Positions 8,578 to 16,602 of a stretch of DNA of 37,004 nucleotides are shown piece after piece; within the stretch, counting starts at the first letter, position 1, and the number at the start of each line of letters is the position of its first letter. This DNA is from Erysipelotrichaceae bacterium (GTDB taxonomy: Bacteria; Bacillota_I; Bacilli_A; Erysipelotrichales; Erysipelotrichaceae): contig JAIKXJ010000066.1 of the NCBI GenBank assembly GCA_024684175.1, positions 1-37,004 on the forward strand, in the 5' to 3' direction. The notes beneath the pieces were generated by a model that saw only the letters and a program-made list of their open reading frames with translations, did no database searches and was not told the origin of the DNA. Both the position numbers and the translations under genes were made by a program.

Positions 8578-8961
8578 CAGCTTCTTTTTCAGTGCCTCGA
8601 AAGCCTCTTTCGGATCGTCGATGTCCCTGACCGTCATCTCCATCGGACACATGCCGTCTCCTTTGCGGTTGACGATGTAATCGGCGAGCGTGTCATATTC
8701 ACAGACGATGCCGTACCTGTCAAAGACCTCTTTGCCTGCCTTGGACAAGACCGGTGTATAGACCTCTTTTGCCCCGGACAGAGCCAAAAGCATCGCCGAA
8801 GCTTTGCCGATGATCTTATCGGCGACCGACTGGCCTTGAAAGAAGTGCAAGTCTTCGCACATCGGCACGATGACCGGACGGATGCCGTTGTCAAAAGAGC
8901 TGTATCCACCTGAAGTCAGTATCGAATAATTGTTGTCGTTCAGTGTCTGTTTTAAACTCAT
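8569..8961 (-). CDS. DUF1893 family protein
   Basis: A 130-residue soluble protein resembling DUF1893, a family with a cytidine-deaminase-like fold and no established reaction. Supporting segments are an N-terminal strand region (YSILTSGGYSSFDNGIRPVI), the VADKIIGKASAMLLALSGA helix, and VYTPVLSKAGKEVFDRYGI with CPMEMTV near the end. I see no complete zinc site of a true deaminase. It is a single-gene unit between its own TATAAT box and a terminator, divergent from fba. Function unknown. Confidence 0.75.
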   Translation of the reverse strand: MSLKQTLNDNNYSILTSGGYSSFDNGIRPVIVPMCEDLHFFQGQSVADKIIGKASAMLLALSGAKEVYTPVLSKAGKEVFDRYGIVCEYDTLADYIVNRKGDGMCPMEMTVRDIDDPKEAFEALKKKLAL

Positions 8962-8967
8962 AAGTCA

Positions 8968-8973
8968 ATTATA
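8968..8973 (-). promoter_or_regulatory. -10 box of the DUF1893 gene, predicted leaderless
   Basis: A perfect TATAAT 6 nt (TGACTT) before the ATG at 8961, without a Shine-Dalgarno sequence. It lies 16 nt from the -10 box of the divergent fba promoter. Confidence 0.6.
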
Positions 8974-8989
8974 TACTACTTTTTTGCGT

Positions 8990-9012
8990 TATAATGATGT
9001 TAGAAAAAGGAG
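8990..9012 (+). promoter_or_regulatory. fba -10 box and ribosome binding site
   Basis: TATAAT at 8990-8995 and AAGGAG at 9007-9012, 9 nt before the ATG at 9022. This is an ordinary leadered arrangement with a leader of about 20 nt. Confidence 0.6.
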
Positions 9013-9021
9013 AATAGTTTT

Positions 9022-9987
9022 ATGCCATTAGTAACATCAAAAGAAATGTTTGAGAAAGCATATAACGGCGGTTATGCGATCGGTGCTTTCAACGTTAACA
9101 ACATGGAGATCATCCAAGGTATCACGGAAGCTGCAAAAGAATGCAATGCTCCGGTCATCCTACAGGTCTCTAAAGGCGCGAGAGCTTACGCCAACAGGAC
9201 TTACCTGGTCAAGCTGGTCGAAGCTGCAGTCATCGAGACCGGCCTTCCGATCGTCCTTCATCTGGACCATGGTGATTCTTTCGAGACTTGCAAATCCTGT
9301 ATCGATGACGGTTTCACTTCCGTCATGATCGATGCTTCTTCCAAACCGTTCGAAGAGAACATCGCCATCACGAAACAGGTCGTTGAATACGCACACGCTC
9401 ACGGTGTCGTCGTCGAAGCTGAGCTCGGTACACTGGCAGGTGTCGAAGATGAAGTCAGCGTTTCCGCAGAAGATTCTTCTTATACCAGACCGGAAGATGT
9501 TGAAGAATTCGTCAGAAGGACAGGCTGCGACTCCCTGGCGATCGCCATCGGTACTTCTCACGGTGCATACAAGTTCAAACCTGAACAGTGCACGAGAAAT
9601 GAAGAAGGCGTCCTGGTACCTCCTCCTCTCAGATTCGACATCCTTGAAGAGGTTTCCAAGAGGCTCCCGGGCTTCCCGATCGTATTGCACGGTTCTTCTT
9701 CCGTTCCTCAGGAATATGTCAAGATGATCAACGACAACGGTGGAAACATGCCGGATGCCGTCGGTGTTCCTGAAGATCAGCTCAGACAGGCTTCCAAGCT
9801 CGCTGTCTGCAAGATCAATATCGACTCCGACCTGCGTCTTGCCATGACCGGCACGATCAGGAAATTCTTCAACGAACATCCTGAAAAGTTCGACCCGAGA
9901 GAATACCTGAAACCTGCAAGAGAGAACATCAAACAGTTAGTCAAGCACAAGATCGTCGACGTCTTAGGCTGCGACAACAAGATCTAA
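9022..9987 (+). CDS. fba: Class II fructose-bisphosphate aldolase
   Basis: A 321-residue zinc-dependent aldolase that cleaves fructose 1,6-bisphosphate to glyceraldehyde 3-phosphate and dihydroxyacetone phosphate. D82 and H83 in LHLDHGD are the catalytic aspartate and a zinc ligand. E134 (VEAELG), H180 (GTSHG) and H223 (IVLHGSS) complete the metal and substrate site. The length fits the class IIA/B enzymes of Bacillota, with a long YTRPEDVEEFV loop. It is monocistronic with a strong ribosome binding site and a strong terminator, as expected for an abundant glycolytic enzyme. Confidence 0.97.
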   Translation: MPLVTSKEMFEKAYNGGYAIGAFNVNNMEIIQGITEAAKECNAPVILQVSKGARAYANRTYLVKLVEAAVIETGLPIVLHLDHGDSFETCKSCIDDGFTSVMIDASSKPFEENIAITKQVVEYAHAHGVVVEAELGTLAGVEDEVSVSAEDSSYTRPEDVEEFVRRTGCDSLAIAIGTSHGAYKFKPEQCTRNEEGVLVPPPLRFDILEEVSKRLPGFPIVLHGSSSVPQEYVKMINDNGGNMPDAVGVPEDQLRQASKLAVCKINIDSDLRLAMTGTIRKFFNEHPEKFDPREYLKPARENIKQLVKHKIVDVLGCDNKI

Positions 9988-9996
9988 TGACATGAC

Positions 9997-10026
9997 AAAG
10001 CGGTGCATCAGCACCGCTTTTCTTTT
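9997..10026 (+). terminator. fba terminator
   Basis: AAAGCGGTGC, loop ATCA, GCACCGCTTT, then TCTTTT. It may partly serve the convergent GNAT gene, though the opposite strand has a poorer T-run. Confidence 0.9.
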
Positions 10027-10029
10027 GCA

Positions 10030-10473
10030 TCAGATCTTTTTGAACAGCGCGGCGGAGTGAAATTCCATGCCCGCTTCCTCGATATAGAAGCGAAGGATCT
10101 TCTTGTAATCCTTCGTTGAAGTTGCCAGAGTGATGTGATCGAAACCCTCAAGTCTTGATTCGACAAAACGGAAGAGCTGTTTTCCGATCCCTTTATTCCG
10201 ATAGGCAGGAACGACATAGAACTCATCCACCTCAAAGCAGCGGCTTCCTTTGCCGACCGCCGAAGCCATCGATTCCGCCTTTCCCTCATGGCCGAACAGA
10301 TAAGCGACCGTTTTTTCCTCATCTTTCGCAATGAAGATCCGTTTCCCGGCGAACTCTTCCGGTCCGTTGGCGATATAACCGTAAGAGATGTCTTCCTTCT
10401 CCCAATCCTTCGAAAAAGCGATCAATGTCTCGCACAAGACATCGTCGATGGCGCTTTCTTCAAATCGGATCAT
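10030..10473 (-). CDS. GNAT-family N-acetyltransferase
   Basis: A 147-residue acetyltransferase. The acetyl-CoA binding loop is seen as [19 protein letters not shown] (about residues 88-106), preceded by the beta strand FEVDEFYV. The following [23 protein letters not shown] is the usual substrate-side helix region. Substrate unknown. It overlaps the ispF stop by 4 nt and is the last gene of the HAD-ispF-GNAT operon. Confidence 0.88.
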   Translation of the reverse strand: MIRFEESAIDDVLCETLIAFSKDWEKEDISYGYIANGPEEFAGKRIFIAKDEEKTVAYLFGHEGKAESMASAVGKGSRCFEVDEFYVVPAYRNKGIGKQLFRFVESRLEGFDHITLATSTKDYKKILRFYIEEAGMEFHSAALFKKI

Positions 10474-10946
10474 CGTATCTCGTCGATCAGGCAGACCGCT
10501 TCCGCGATGACGCCTTCGCCTCTTCCGACGAAGCCCAGCCCTTCACCGCGTGTCGCCTTGACATTGATCCTGGAGACATCGCAATGAAGATGTTCGGCGA
10601 TGTTTCTGCGCATCTGATCGATATGCGGAGCCATCTTCGGTCTTTCGATATTGATCAGGGAATCGATATTGACGACCTCATAACCGTGTTCCTTGAGCAT
10701 CTTATAAGTCTCATCGAGCAGAAGCAAAGAAGAGATCCCCTTATATTTCGGATCGGTATCCGGAAAATGCGTGCCGATGTCTTTCAGACCCATGGCACCG
10801 ATCAGCGATTCGATGATCGCATGTAAGAGGACATCCGCATCGGAATGCCCCAGCAGCCCTTTTTCATAAGGGATCTTCACTCCGCCGATGATCAGATCTC
10901 TTCCTTCCACCAGCTTATGTATGTCTTTTGACTGTCCTATCCTCAC
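10470..10946 (-). CDS. ispF: 2-C-methyl-D-erythritol 2,4-cyclodiphosphate synthase
   Basis: A 158-residue trimeric enzyme of the non-mevalonate (MEP) isoprenoid pathway. It cyclises CDP-methylerythritol 2-phosphate and releases CMP. D8 and H10 (SKDIHKL) and H42 (VLLHAI) are the zinc ligands. The [13 protein letters not shown] and [15 protein letters not shown] motifs are intact, as is the [15 protein letters not shown] loop. The first motif reads RIGQSKDIH where most homologues have RIGxGxDxH, a mild deviation. It overlaps its neighbours by 4 nt on both sides. It implies that the host makes isoprenoids by the MEP route. Confidence 0.96.
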   Translation of the reverse strand: MRIGQSKDIHKLVEGRDLIIGGVKIPYEKGLLGHSDADVLLHAIIESLIGAMGLKDIGTHFPDTDPKYKGISSLLLLDETYKMLKEHGYEVVNIDSLINIERPKMAPHIDQMRRNIAEHLHCDVSRINVKATRGEGLGFVGRGEGVIAEAVCLIDEIR

Positions 10947-11569
10947 GGCAGTTCCACCTCCCTGATATCATCCACGACCCGGTCGTGATTCTTTACGAGG
11001 ATCTCTTTTGCCTGATGTCCTTTGGCGACCAGGACGCAGCTTACGCCCATCGCATCCGCCGTTTCCAGGTCATGCAAAGTATCGCCGATCATCAGGCAGT
11101 CCTCAGGATCCTTGTCTTTTATCCAATCCAGAGCGATATCGACTTTCGATCCGGCATAGATGTTGTCGATGCCCAGGACTTCATCGAAGAGATCCGAGAT
11201 CTGTAATTCCTCCAGCTGTTTCTTCAGTTCCACAAGGCTTGAAGCACTCAGCAGGATGTTCCGATATCCCTTTTCACGGCTCTCTTGCAGGACTTCCCGC
11301 ACGCCGTCAAAGACTCTGTATTCTTCTCTTAATGCCCGATACCAGTCAAACCAGTAAGCACCGACTTCCGAATACGGATTTTTCGTCCAGTCAAAGCCGA
11401 CGTTCTCATAATATTTTTTCACCGGAAAAGTGAAGATATGAAGATACTCCTCCTTGGACAGAGGGCCTCTGGGCAATCCGAAGTGATCGATCGTATGGTT
11501 CTCTGCTTTGACGCAGACATCCACATCATCGAGGATCGTTCCGTTGAAATCGAAGATAATATATTTCAT
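10943..11569 (-). CDS. HAD-superfamily hydrolase with a DxN motif I
   Basis: A 208-residue HAD-IA type protein resembling phosphoglycolate phosphatases. Motif I reads [10 protein letters not shown]: the nucleophile D7 is present but the second aspartate is replaced by N9. Motif II (LLSAS), the lysine region near [11 protein letters not shown] and motif IV ([14 protein letters not shown]) are intact. I start at the ATG at 11569 ([10 protein letters not shown]) because a TATAAT ends 7 nt upstream; ATG at 11572 is one codon earlier. A longer TTG-initiated reading would place the -10 box inside the gene. It is first in an operon with ispF and the GNAT gene, overlapping ispF by 4 nt. Substrate unknown. 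Confidence 0.85.
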   Translation of the reverse strand: MKYIIFDFNGTILDDVDVCVKAENHTIDHFGLPRGPLSKEEYLHIFTFPVKKYYENVGFDWTKNPYSEVGAYWFDWYRALREEYRVFDGVREVLQESREKGYRNILLSASSLVELKKQLEELQISDLFDEVLGIDNIYAGSKVDIALDWIKDKDPEDCLMIGDTLHDLETADAMGVSCVLVAKGHQAKEILVKNHDRVVDDIREVELP

Positions 11570-11576
11570 CATAGAC

Positions 11577-11582
11577 ATTATA
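11577..11582 (-). promoter_or_regulatory. -10 box of the HAD-ispF-GNAT operon, predicted leaderless
   Basis: A perfect TATAAT located 7 nt before the ATG at 11569 and 4 nt before the in-frame ATG at 11572. It lies directly after the T-run of the rpoE terminator. Confidence 0.6.
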
Positions 11583-11584
11583 TA

Positions 11585-11615
11585 CAAAAAAGGCTCGATA
11601 GGAGCCTATCGGGCC
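11585..11615 (-). terminator. rpoE terminator
   Basis: On the minus strand GGCCCGATA, loop GGCTCC, TATCGAGCC, then TTTTTTG. The stem has one mismatch. Confidence 0.88.
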
Positions 11616-11616
11616 A

Positions 11617-11934
11617 TCAATACTCGTCTGAATTATCGACCGGCATATCCTGGTCATCTTCTCTTTCTTCCGATTCATCATCGTCGAGTTCGATCTGCGA
11701 AAGATCGATGTGCGATTCCGAAAACTTTCTGCGCTCCACAAGGTCCCATTTGTTGTCCTTGAACGAGGCAAATCTGGAATCGAAAGTCAGATCAGAATAG
11801 AATTGTGCTACTTTGTCGTTCGAAGCACCGTAGAGTTTGGAAACTTCCTCCCAAAGCTTCATAAACTGGACAGCTCGTTTCTTCTTCGAAATGATGTCAT
11901 AAGCAATGTCGGTCATAGACTTTGCACTTGCCAT
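11617..11934 (-). CDS. rpoE: DNA-directed RNA polymerase delta subunit
   Basis: A 105-residue protein. Residues about 5-75 resemble the HARE-HTH domain of the Bacillota delta subunit (MTDIAYDIISKKKRAVQFMK, KVAQFYSDLTFDSRFASF, WDLVERRKF). The rest is a very acidic tail rich in D and E. Delta binds core polymerase, displaces it from nucleic acids and speeds recycling. At 105 residues it is shorter than the about 170-residue Bacillus protein, mainly in the acidic tail. GGGAG stands about 11 nt before the ATG. It follows the DUF1934 gene by 16 nt; the two families are also close neighbours in Bacillus. Confidence 0.88.
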   Translation of the reverse strand: MASAKSMTDIAYDIISKKKRAVQFMKLWEEVSKLYGASNDKVAQFYSDLTFDSRFASFKDNKWDLVERRKFSESHIDLSQIELDDDESEEREDDQDMPVDNSDEY

Positions 11935-11950
11935 GTTACTACTTTACTCC

Positions 11951-12289
11951 CTAGCAATATTTGATTTTTATAATCCGTTCCTCATCGGAAATGAGGTAAT
12001 GCATTACTAATATATCATTATTCATCTGAAATGCAACTAATTTTACATCTAATTTACAAATACCCTCCGGTGTCGTGATTTTGGCATAATTGTTCGTCTT
12101 CAGATGAAGTTCCAGCAGATGATCTTCACCCTGCCGGAAAAAACAAAGACCGTCTTGATAGACGCACATTTCGCATAAAAAACCGTCATTATCGCAGTAA
12201 GAAAAACAATTTTTATCCGCGATATCTTTGACTGATACTTCATCGTAATAATCGCTTGCCGGATGGCTGAGTGATACGATCGCATTCAT
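11951..12289 (-). CDS. DUF1934 (YwiB-like) beta-barrel protein
   Basis: A 112-residue protein resembling DUF1934/YwiB, a small calycin-like beta barrel of unknown function. The family-like parts are CEMCVYQDGLCFFRQGEDHL, ITTPEGICKLDVKLVAF and DILVMHYLISDEER. I prefer the start at 12289 (MNAIVSLSHP) because a TTGACT/TTAAAT promoter with a 17-nt spacer ends 8 nt before it. The longer reading from 12313 would begin inside that promoter's spacer. No Shine-Dalgarno sequence precedes either. It is co-oriented with rpoE and divergent from murD. Confidence 0.72.
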   Translation of the reverse strand: MNAIVSLSHPASDYYDEVSVKDIADKNCFSYCDNDGFLCEMCVYQDGLCFFRQGEDHLLELHLKTNNYAKITTPEGICKLDVKLVAFQMNNDILVMHYLISDEERIIKIKYC

Positions 12290-12297
12290 CAGTATCC

Positions 12298-12326
12298 ATT
12301 TAAACGCAATCATTTTAATAAGTCAA
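12298..12326 (-). promoter_or_regulatory. Promoter of DUF1934-rpoE, predicted leaderless
   Basis: TTGACT at 12326-12321, 17-nt spacer, TTAAAT at 12303-12298, then 8 nt to the ATG at 12289. It lies back-to-back with the murD promoter. Confidence 0.5.
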
Positions 12327-12332
12327 CAATAA

Positions 12333-12341
12333 TGTTAAAAT
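12333..12341 (+). promoter_or_regulatory. Extended -10 promoter of murD-murI, predicted leaderless
   Basis: TGTTAAAAT is an extended -10 element (TGn plus TAAAAT at 12336-12341), 7 nt before the ATG at 12349. There is no Shine-Dalgarno sequence. Confidence 0.5.
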
Positions 12342-12348
12342 TGAGAAT

Positions 12349-13686
12349 ATGGAATATCGCAACAAAAAAGTATTAGTCATCGGCCTCGCCAGGTCGGGCA
12401 TGGCCGCGATCAAAGTCTTACATAAATTGGGGGCAGAGATCTTTCTTTCCGAAAGAAAAGAACCCTCGTCCGACGACCTGCAGGCCCTGAAAGAACTCGG
12501 CGTCACCGTTTACGATCAGGACATGTCCGTCTTTGAGCGGGATTATGATCTGGTCATCAAGAATCCGGGCGTCCCGCCGGTCTCCCCGATCGTCCGACGG
12601 CTCAACGAAAGAAACATCAAGATCATCACCGAGATCGAACTGGCCTTCGACGTTTCGAAGCCGCAGCATTATATCGCGATCACTGGGACCAACGGAAAGA
12701 CCACGACTACGACGCTCATGTACGAACTGCTGAAAACGGCATTCAAAGAGAAAGCACTGGTCGGCGGCAACATCGGAACTCCGCTTTGCGAGCTCGTTCT
12801 GGAACATGACCTGATGGAAAAGGAAGGATATTACATTTCTCTGGAGATCTCCAACCACCAGCTGGTCGATATCGATACTTTCCGTCCGCAGATCGCGACG
12901 ATCATCAACCTGACGCCCGATCACATCGAGACAATGGGTTCCTTGGATGCCTACTACAAATCCAAGACCGAAGTCTACCGCAATATGAAAGATGATGATG
13001 CGTTCATCGTCAATGAAGATGATGAAGTCCTGGCGGACTATCTCAAGAAATATCCGCCCCGCTGTAAGACCTACGGTATCTCCCTGAACAGGACCGATAC
13101 CTATTCCTTCATCAAAGACGGGTGCATATATGTGAACGGCAGGAAAGTCCTGCCTCTGGAGAACGTCCATATCGTCGGACGCCACAACCTGCAGAACATC
13201 ATCATCGCAATCACCGCCTGCAAGCTGCTCGGCATCGCTGACGAAGACATATGCAAGACGATCGATGCCTTCAAAGGCGTGGAACATCGCATCGAATATG
13301 TGAAGACGGTCGACGGCGTCTCCTATTACAACGATTCCAAAGCGACCAATACCGATGCCACCAACACAGCGCTCGATGCCTTTGAAAAAGGCGTGATCCT
13401 TTTGGTCGGCGGCTATGAAAAAGGTCTGGATATGACCGATACCAGGAAACATCTTTCCTGCGTCAAGAAGATCATCGGCTTCGGTGTCGCCGGAGAAAGG
13501 ATCGCCAAAGATCTCGATCCGGATGCAATCATCGTCAGCGATCTTGTTCAGGCAGTCGAAGAAGCAAGAAGATATGCCAAACAGGGAGACGTGGTCTTAC
13601 TGTCACCTTCCACATCCAGTTTCGATCAGTATTCCGGTTACGAAGAACGAGGAAGACATTTCAAACAGATCGTAAATTCTTTATGA
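12349..13686 (+). CDS. murD: UDP-N-acetylmuramoylalanine--D-glutamate ligase
   Basis: A 445-residue Mur ligase that adds D-glutamate to UDP-MurNAc-L-Ala in the cytoplasm. The N-terminal Rossmann domain has VLVIGLARSGMAA, the central ATPase has GTNGKTTTTTLMYEL, and the C-terminal domain starts near GVEHRIEYVKTVDGVSYYNDS and includes the LLVGGYEKGLDM loop. LSPSTSSFDQYSGYEERG, the usual MurD end motif, is present. Length is normal. It overlaps murI by 4 nt, coupling D-glutamate supply with its use. Initiation appears leaderless. Confidence 0.97.
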   Translation: MEYRNKKVLVIGLARSGMAAIKVLHKLGAEIFLSERKEPSSDDLQALKELGVTVYDQDMSVFERDYDLVIKNPGVPPVSPIVRRLNERNIKIITEIELAFDVSKPQHYIAITGTNGKTTTTTLMYELLKTAFKEKALVGGNIGTPLCELVLEHDLMEKEGYYISLEISNHQLVDIDTFRPQIATIINLTPDHIETMGSLDAYYKSKTEVYRNMKDDDAFIVNEDDEVLADYLKKYPPRCKTYGISLNRTDTYSFIKDGCIYVNGRKVLPLENVHIVGRHNLQNIIIAITACKLLGIADEDICKTIDAFKGVEHRIEYVKTVDGVSYYNDSKATNTDATNTALDAFEKGVILLVGGYEKGLDMTDTRKHLSCVKKIIGFGVAGERIAKDLDPDAIIVSDLVQAVEEARRYAKQGDVVLLSPSTSSFDQYSGYEERGRHFKQIVNSL

Positions 13687-14474
13687 ATAAGCAATACATA
13701 GGCGTTTTCGATTCGGGACTGGGCGGCCTGACCACCGTCTCACAGATCATCGAAAAGCTGCCGGAAGAAAACATCGTATTTCTCGCGGATACCAAACACA
13801 TCCCCTACGGTTCCAAAAGCAGGGAACAGATCATTTCCTATACCCTCAACAACATCCGGTTTCTTCAAAACTACGGATTGAAAGCCGTCGTGATCGCCTG
13901 CAATACATCCGATGCCAATGCGTCGGAAGCTGCCGGGGAAGAATTCGATCTGCCCATCTTCGGCGTATTGAAACCCGCTTCGATCAAAGCTTATGAAACA
14001 TCTTCAAATAAAAAGATCGGCCTGATCGCGACCGCATCGACGATAGCCTCAGGACGTTATGAAAAAGAACTCCTGGCGATCGATCCGCAGATCTCCTTAT
14101 ACCCTTCCGCCTGTCCCGATCTGGTACCGATGATCGAAAAAGGTGTCTTTCTTGATGAAAAAGAGGTCATGAAAGACAAACTTAAGGAGTATATCGGTCC
14201 GCTGGTAAAAAAAGGTATCGATACGCTGATCCTGGGTTGTACCCACTACGACATCCTCTCGGATCTGATCGCAGAGATCTATCCGCAGCTGAAGCTCGTC
14301 TCCTCGTCACGCTGTGTGGTCTTCGATCTTGCAGCCTGGCTGAAAGAAAACGGCAAAGAAGAAAAAGGAGCCCGGTCAGAAAGGATCTATCTCGCCAGCA
14401 AGGATGCGAAAGACTATGACAAGATCGCTTCCTGCCTGATCCCCGGCATCAAATTCAAAGATACAGAAAGCTGA
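13683..14474 (+). CDS. murI: Glutamate racemase
   Basis: A 263-residue cofactor-independent racemase giving D-glutamate for peptidoglycan. The two catalytic cysteines are C73 (VIACNTSDANA) and C185 (LILGCTHYDIL). D10 and S11 in GVFDSGLGGLT and the PYGSKS loop bind substrate. The start overlaps the murD stop (ATGA), so translation is probably coupled. The stop codon lies within the stem of the downstream bidirectional terminator. Confidence 0.97.
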   Translation: MNKQYIGVFDSGLGGLTTVSQIIEKLPEENIVFLADTKHIPYGSKSREQIISYTLNNIRFLQNYGLKAVVIACNTSDANASEAAGEEFDLPIFGVLKPASIKAYETSSNKKIGLIATASTIASGRYEKELLAIDPQISLYPSACPDLVPMIEKGVFLDEKEVMKDKLKEYIGPLVKKGIDTLILGCTHYDILSDLIAEIYPQLKLVSSSRCVVFDLAAWLKENGKEEKGARSERIYLASKDAKDYDKIASCLIPGIKFKDTES

Positions 14475-14500
14475 TCTTCACGATCAGCTTTCTTTGTTTT
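14467..14500. terminator. Bidirectional terminator between murI and the PHP gene
   Basis: AAAGCTGATC at 14467-14476, loop TTCAC, GATCAGCTTT at 14482-14491, then CTTTGTTTT. The stop codons of both convergent genes lie inside the hairpin. Confidence 0.88.
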
Positions 14501-15353
14501 CATTGTACAGTTTCGCACAGTCGAGCAGTTCTTCATAGAAACGGTAAGGGACAAAGAGTCCGCCTCTGCCCGATCCCAATTGTATGCCCGGTTTTGTCGT
14601 GCCGTGAAAATCGGAACCGCCGCTTTGTTTCAGCTCGAAGTGTTCCGCCAGAGAAACGGCAGTCTGCGTCATCTCTTCATCAAACTCCGTATAGCGGGTC
14701 TCGATGGCATCCAGTCCCGCTTTTTTGGCTTCCGGCAGGAATTCCATCATCTCCTGGTATGTCAGGTTGAGCAGCGGATGAGCCATGATGGCAGCTGCAC
14801 CGTAGACTTTGATGAAACGGATCGCTGCGATCGAAGTGATCTTCTGTGCCGGATAATAGAAGCCTTTGCCTTCCGTCAGCAGCTCCTCGAACGCCTGGTT
14901 CACACTGGAAACATAGCCTTTGTTCATGAGGACTCTGGCGACATGGGTGCGGTTGAATTCCTCCGCATCCGTAAGTGCCGCTGCCTCTTCGTAGGTCAGC
15001 TCATAGCCGGCTTTATTGAGATTCTTGATCAGGATGAGATTGCTGTTGTGCTTGGCCACATGCATCAGTTCAACGAAATCTTCGATCTCGTTCCAGTATT
15101 TTTCGTTAAAAAACAGACCGACGATATGGACTTCTTTTCCTCTCCATTCCGTTGAAAACTCGCAGCCCGGAACTGTGATAACGTCGCTTTTCTTTCCGGC
15201 TTCCATGAACTCCTTCAGCCCGGCGGACGTATTGTGATCGGTCAGTGCCAGAACGGAGATCCCCTGCCTCTCGGCGAGCCGGACCAGTTCGTCCGGAGTC
15301 AGAGTTCCGTCGGAGAATACGGAATGACTATGTAAGTCGACATGTTTTTCCAT
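14484..15353 (-). CDS. PHP-domain metal-dependent phosphoesterase (RNase AM/TrpH-like)
   Basis: A 289-residue PHP-family hydrolase. Metal-binding motifs are VDLHSHSVFSDGTLTPDELV at the N-terminus, LALTDHNT, GCEFST, MAHPLL and GGSDFHGT. This layout matches the YciV/TrpH group, whose characterised members hydrolyse 3',5'-nucleoside bisphosphates and the 5' ends of short RNAs. The mid-protein insert with TRTHVARVL-like sequence (FNRTHVARVLMNKGYV) is typical of that group. It is transcribed alone from a TATAAT box 7 nt before its ATG, with no ribosome binding site, directly downstream of the rubrerythrin terminator. Confidence 0.88.
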   Translation of the reverse strand: MEKHVDLHSHSVFSDGTLTPDELVRLAERQGISVLALTDHNTSAGLKEFMEAGKKSDVITVPGCEFSTEWRGKEVHIVGLFFNEKYWNEIEDFVELMHVAKHNSNLILIKNLNKAGYELTYEEAAALTDAEEFNRTHVARVLMNKGYVSSVNQAFEELLTEGKGFYYPAQKITSIAAIRFIKVYGAAAIMAHPLLNLTYQEMMEFLPEAKKAGLDAIETRYTEFDEEMTQTAVSLAEHFELKQSGGSDFHGTTKPGIQLGSGRGGLFVPYRFYEELLDCAKLYNENKES

Positions 15354-15360
15354 CGAATCT

Positions 15361-15366
15361 ATTATA
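15361..15366 (-). promoter_or_regulatory. -10 box of the PHP gene, predicted leaderless
   Basis: A perfect TATAAT 7 nt (AGATTCG) before the ATG at 15353. The only purine-rich stretch (AAGAAGG) is upstream of the -10 box and so not in the mRNA. Confidence 0.62.
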
Positions 15367-15383
15367 CCTTCTTACGCATAAAA

Positions 15384-15418
15384 GAAAAAAGGCGGGATCA
15401 CCTCAATGTTCCCGCCTT
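15384..15418 (-). terminator. Rubrerythrin terminator
   Basis: On the minus strand AGGCGGGA, a 12-nt loop, TCCCGCCT, then TTTTTC. Confidence 0.9.
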
Positions 15419-15433
15419 TGACAGAAAGATATT

Positions 15434-15970
15434 TTAGTAGTTTTCCGCGTTGACTTCGAAATAAGACTGCGGATGGTTGCAAGTCGGACAGACCTCCGGT
15501 GCTTTCGTACCGACGACGATATGACCGCAGTTGCGGCATTCCCAGACTTTGACTTCGGATTTTTCAAAGACGGCAGCCGTCTCAACGTTGTGCAGCAGAG
15601 CTCTGTATCTCTCTTCGTGATGCTTCTCGATCGCTGCGACCAGTCTGAATTTCGCTGCCAGCTCCTCGAAGCCTTCTTCTTCCGCTGTCTTGGCGAACTC
15701 TTCATACATGTCCGTCCATTCGTAGTTTTCGCCGTCTGCAGCTGCCTTGAGGTTTTCTGCAGTCGAGCCGATGCCATTGAGTTCCTTGAACCACATCTTG
15801 GCATGTTCTTTCTCATTTTCCGCTGTCTTCAGGAACAAAGCGGAGATCTGCTCATAGCCTTCTTTCTTTGCCTTGGATGCGAAATAAGTATACTTGTTTC
15901 TTGCCTGGGATTCGCCCGCAAAAGCGGCTTCCAGGTTCTTTTCTGTCTTAGTTCCAGTGTATTTGTTCAT
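15434..15970 (-). CDS. rbr: Rubrerythrin
   Basis: A 178-residue non-haem iron protein that reduces hydrogen peroxide in anaerobes. The N-terminal ferritin-like four-helix domain has the E-x-x-H type ligands ([34 protein letters not shown]). The C-terminal rubredoxin-like domain has [10 protein letters not shown] and [11 protein letters not shown] with two CxxC pairs. GGGAGA precedes the ATG, and a TATACT box lies about 27 nt upstream, so this gene is normally leadered. It suggests an anaerobic or microaerophilic lifestyle. Confidence 0.96.
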   Translation of the reverse strand: MNKYTGTKTEKNLEAAFAGESQARNKYTYFASKAKKEGYEQISALFLKTAENEKEHAKMWFKELNGIGSTAENLKAAADGENYEWTDMYEEFAKTAEEEGFEELAAKFRLVAAIEKHHEERYRALLHNVETAAVFEKSEVKVWECRNCGHIVVGTKAPEVCPTCNHPQSYFEVNAENY

Positions 15971-16023
15971 ATCGTTCTCCCTTTACCATCAGTATAATCC
16001 GTTTTTCGGATAAAGTGTAAAGA

Positions 16024-16602
16024 TCACTTCGTGTTCGTGGCAAAACGGGCTTTGATCTCATAGACCAGCTCCTTGCGGTTGGCCACCAGCATCACGATGA
16101 ACAAAGCCATCGAAGCGATCTGAAATGAGAAGGCGATCCAATTCTCGATCGGCCAGGAATGAATGGAATACGGGATCGAGATCAGGTTGAACAGACCCAG
16201 CAAGACCACCGAGATCAAATGCCGGTCCTTACGGTCATACAATGCAAAAAACAAAATAAACATCACCAGCAGATCGGCAAACAGCACGATCGGAATGACC
16301 GTCTCCGCCCAGCCGGAAGACAGAAAGCGATCGATCAGGATCAGCAGGACCACGATGTAAAACGTCACCTTGTTGGCATGGGAATAGATCGAAAACTCCA
16401 CCAGGCGGAGCGAAAAGACCAGTCTCCACAGTGAGAACAGTGACCAGGCCACGATGATCGACCAGACTTTTCCTTTGGTCAGATAATTGACCAGGAAGCA
16501 GATCAAAGCGGCCGCGATGAACACGATCCTGGCGATGTTGCGCAATGTCTTGTAGAAGGAGCTCAGTCTTTCCGGGATCGGATAAATGATCTTAGGATTC
16601 AT
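16024..16602 (-). CDS. Integral membrane protein, possibly DUF6320-like
   Basis: A 192-residue protein with about six hydrophobic segments starting near residue 20. It begins MNPKIIYPIPERLSSFYKTL. It overlaps the 3' end of the acyltransferase gene by 11 nt and is surely co-transcribed. Small membrane proteins of the DUF6320 type are often found beside condensation-like acyltransferases in Bacillota; the resemblance here is suggestive, and this copy lacks the N-terminal zinc ribbon that I associate with many members. Function unknown, possibly membrane partner of the acyltransferase. Confidence 0.65.
   Translation of the reverse strand: MNPKIIYPIPERLSSFYKTLRNIARIVFIAAALICFLVNYLTKGKVWSIIVAWSLFSLWRLVFSLRLVEFSIYSHANKVTFYIVVLLILIDRFLSSGWAETVIPIVLFADLLVMFILFFALYDRKDRHLISVVLLGLFNLISIPYSIHSWPIENWIAFSFQIASMALFIVMLVANRKELVYEIKARFATNTK

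Noticed and set aside
12418..13452. Long open frame (344 codons) on the minus strand opposite murD
   Set aside because: It is antisense to an intact murD with all family motifs, has no ribosome binding site or promoter, and its sequence has no recognisable domain. It reflects the codon pattern of murD.
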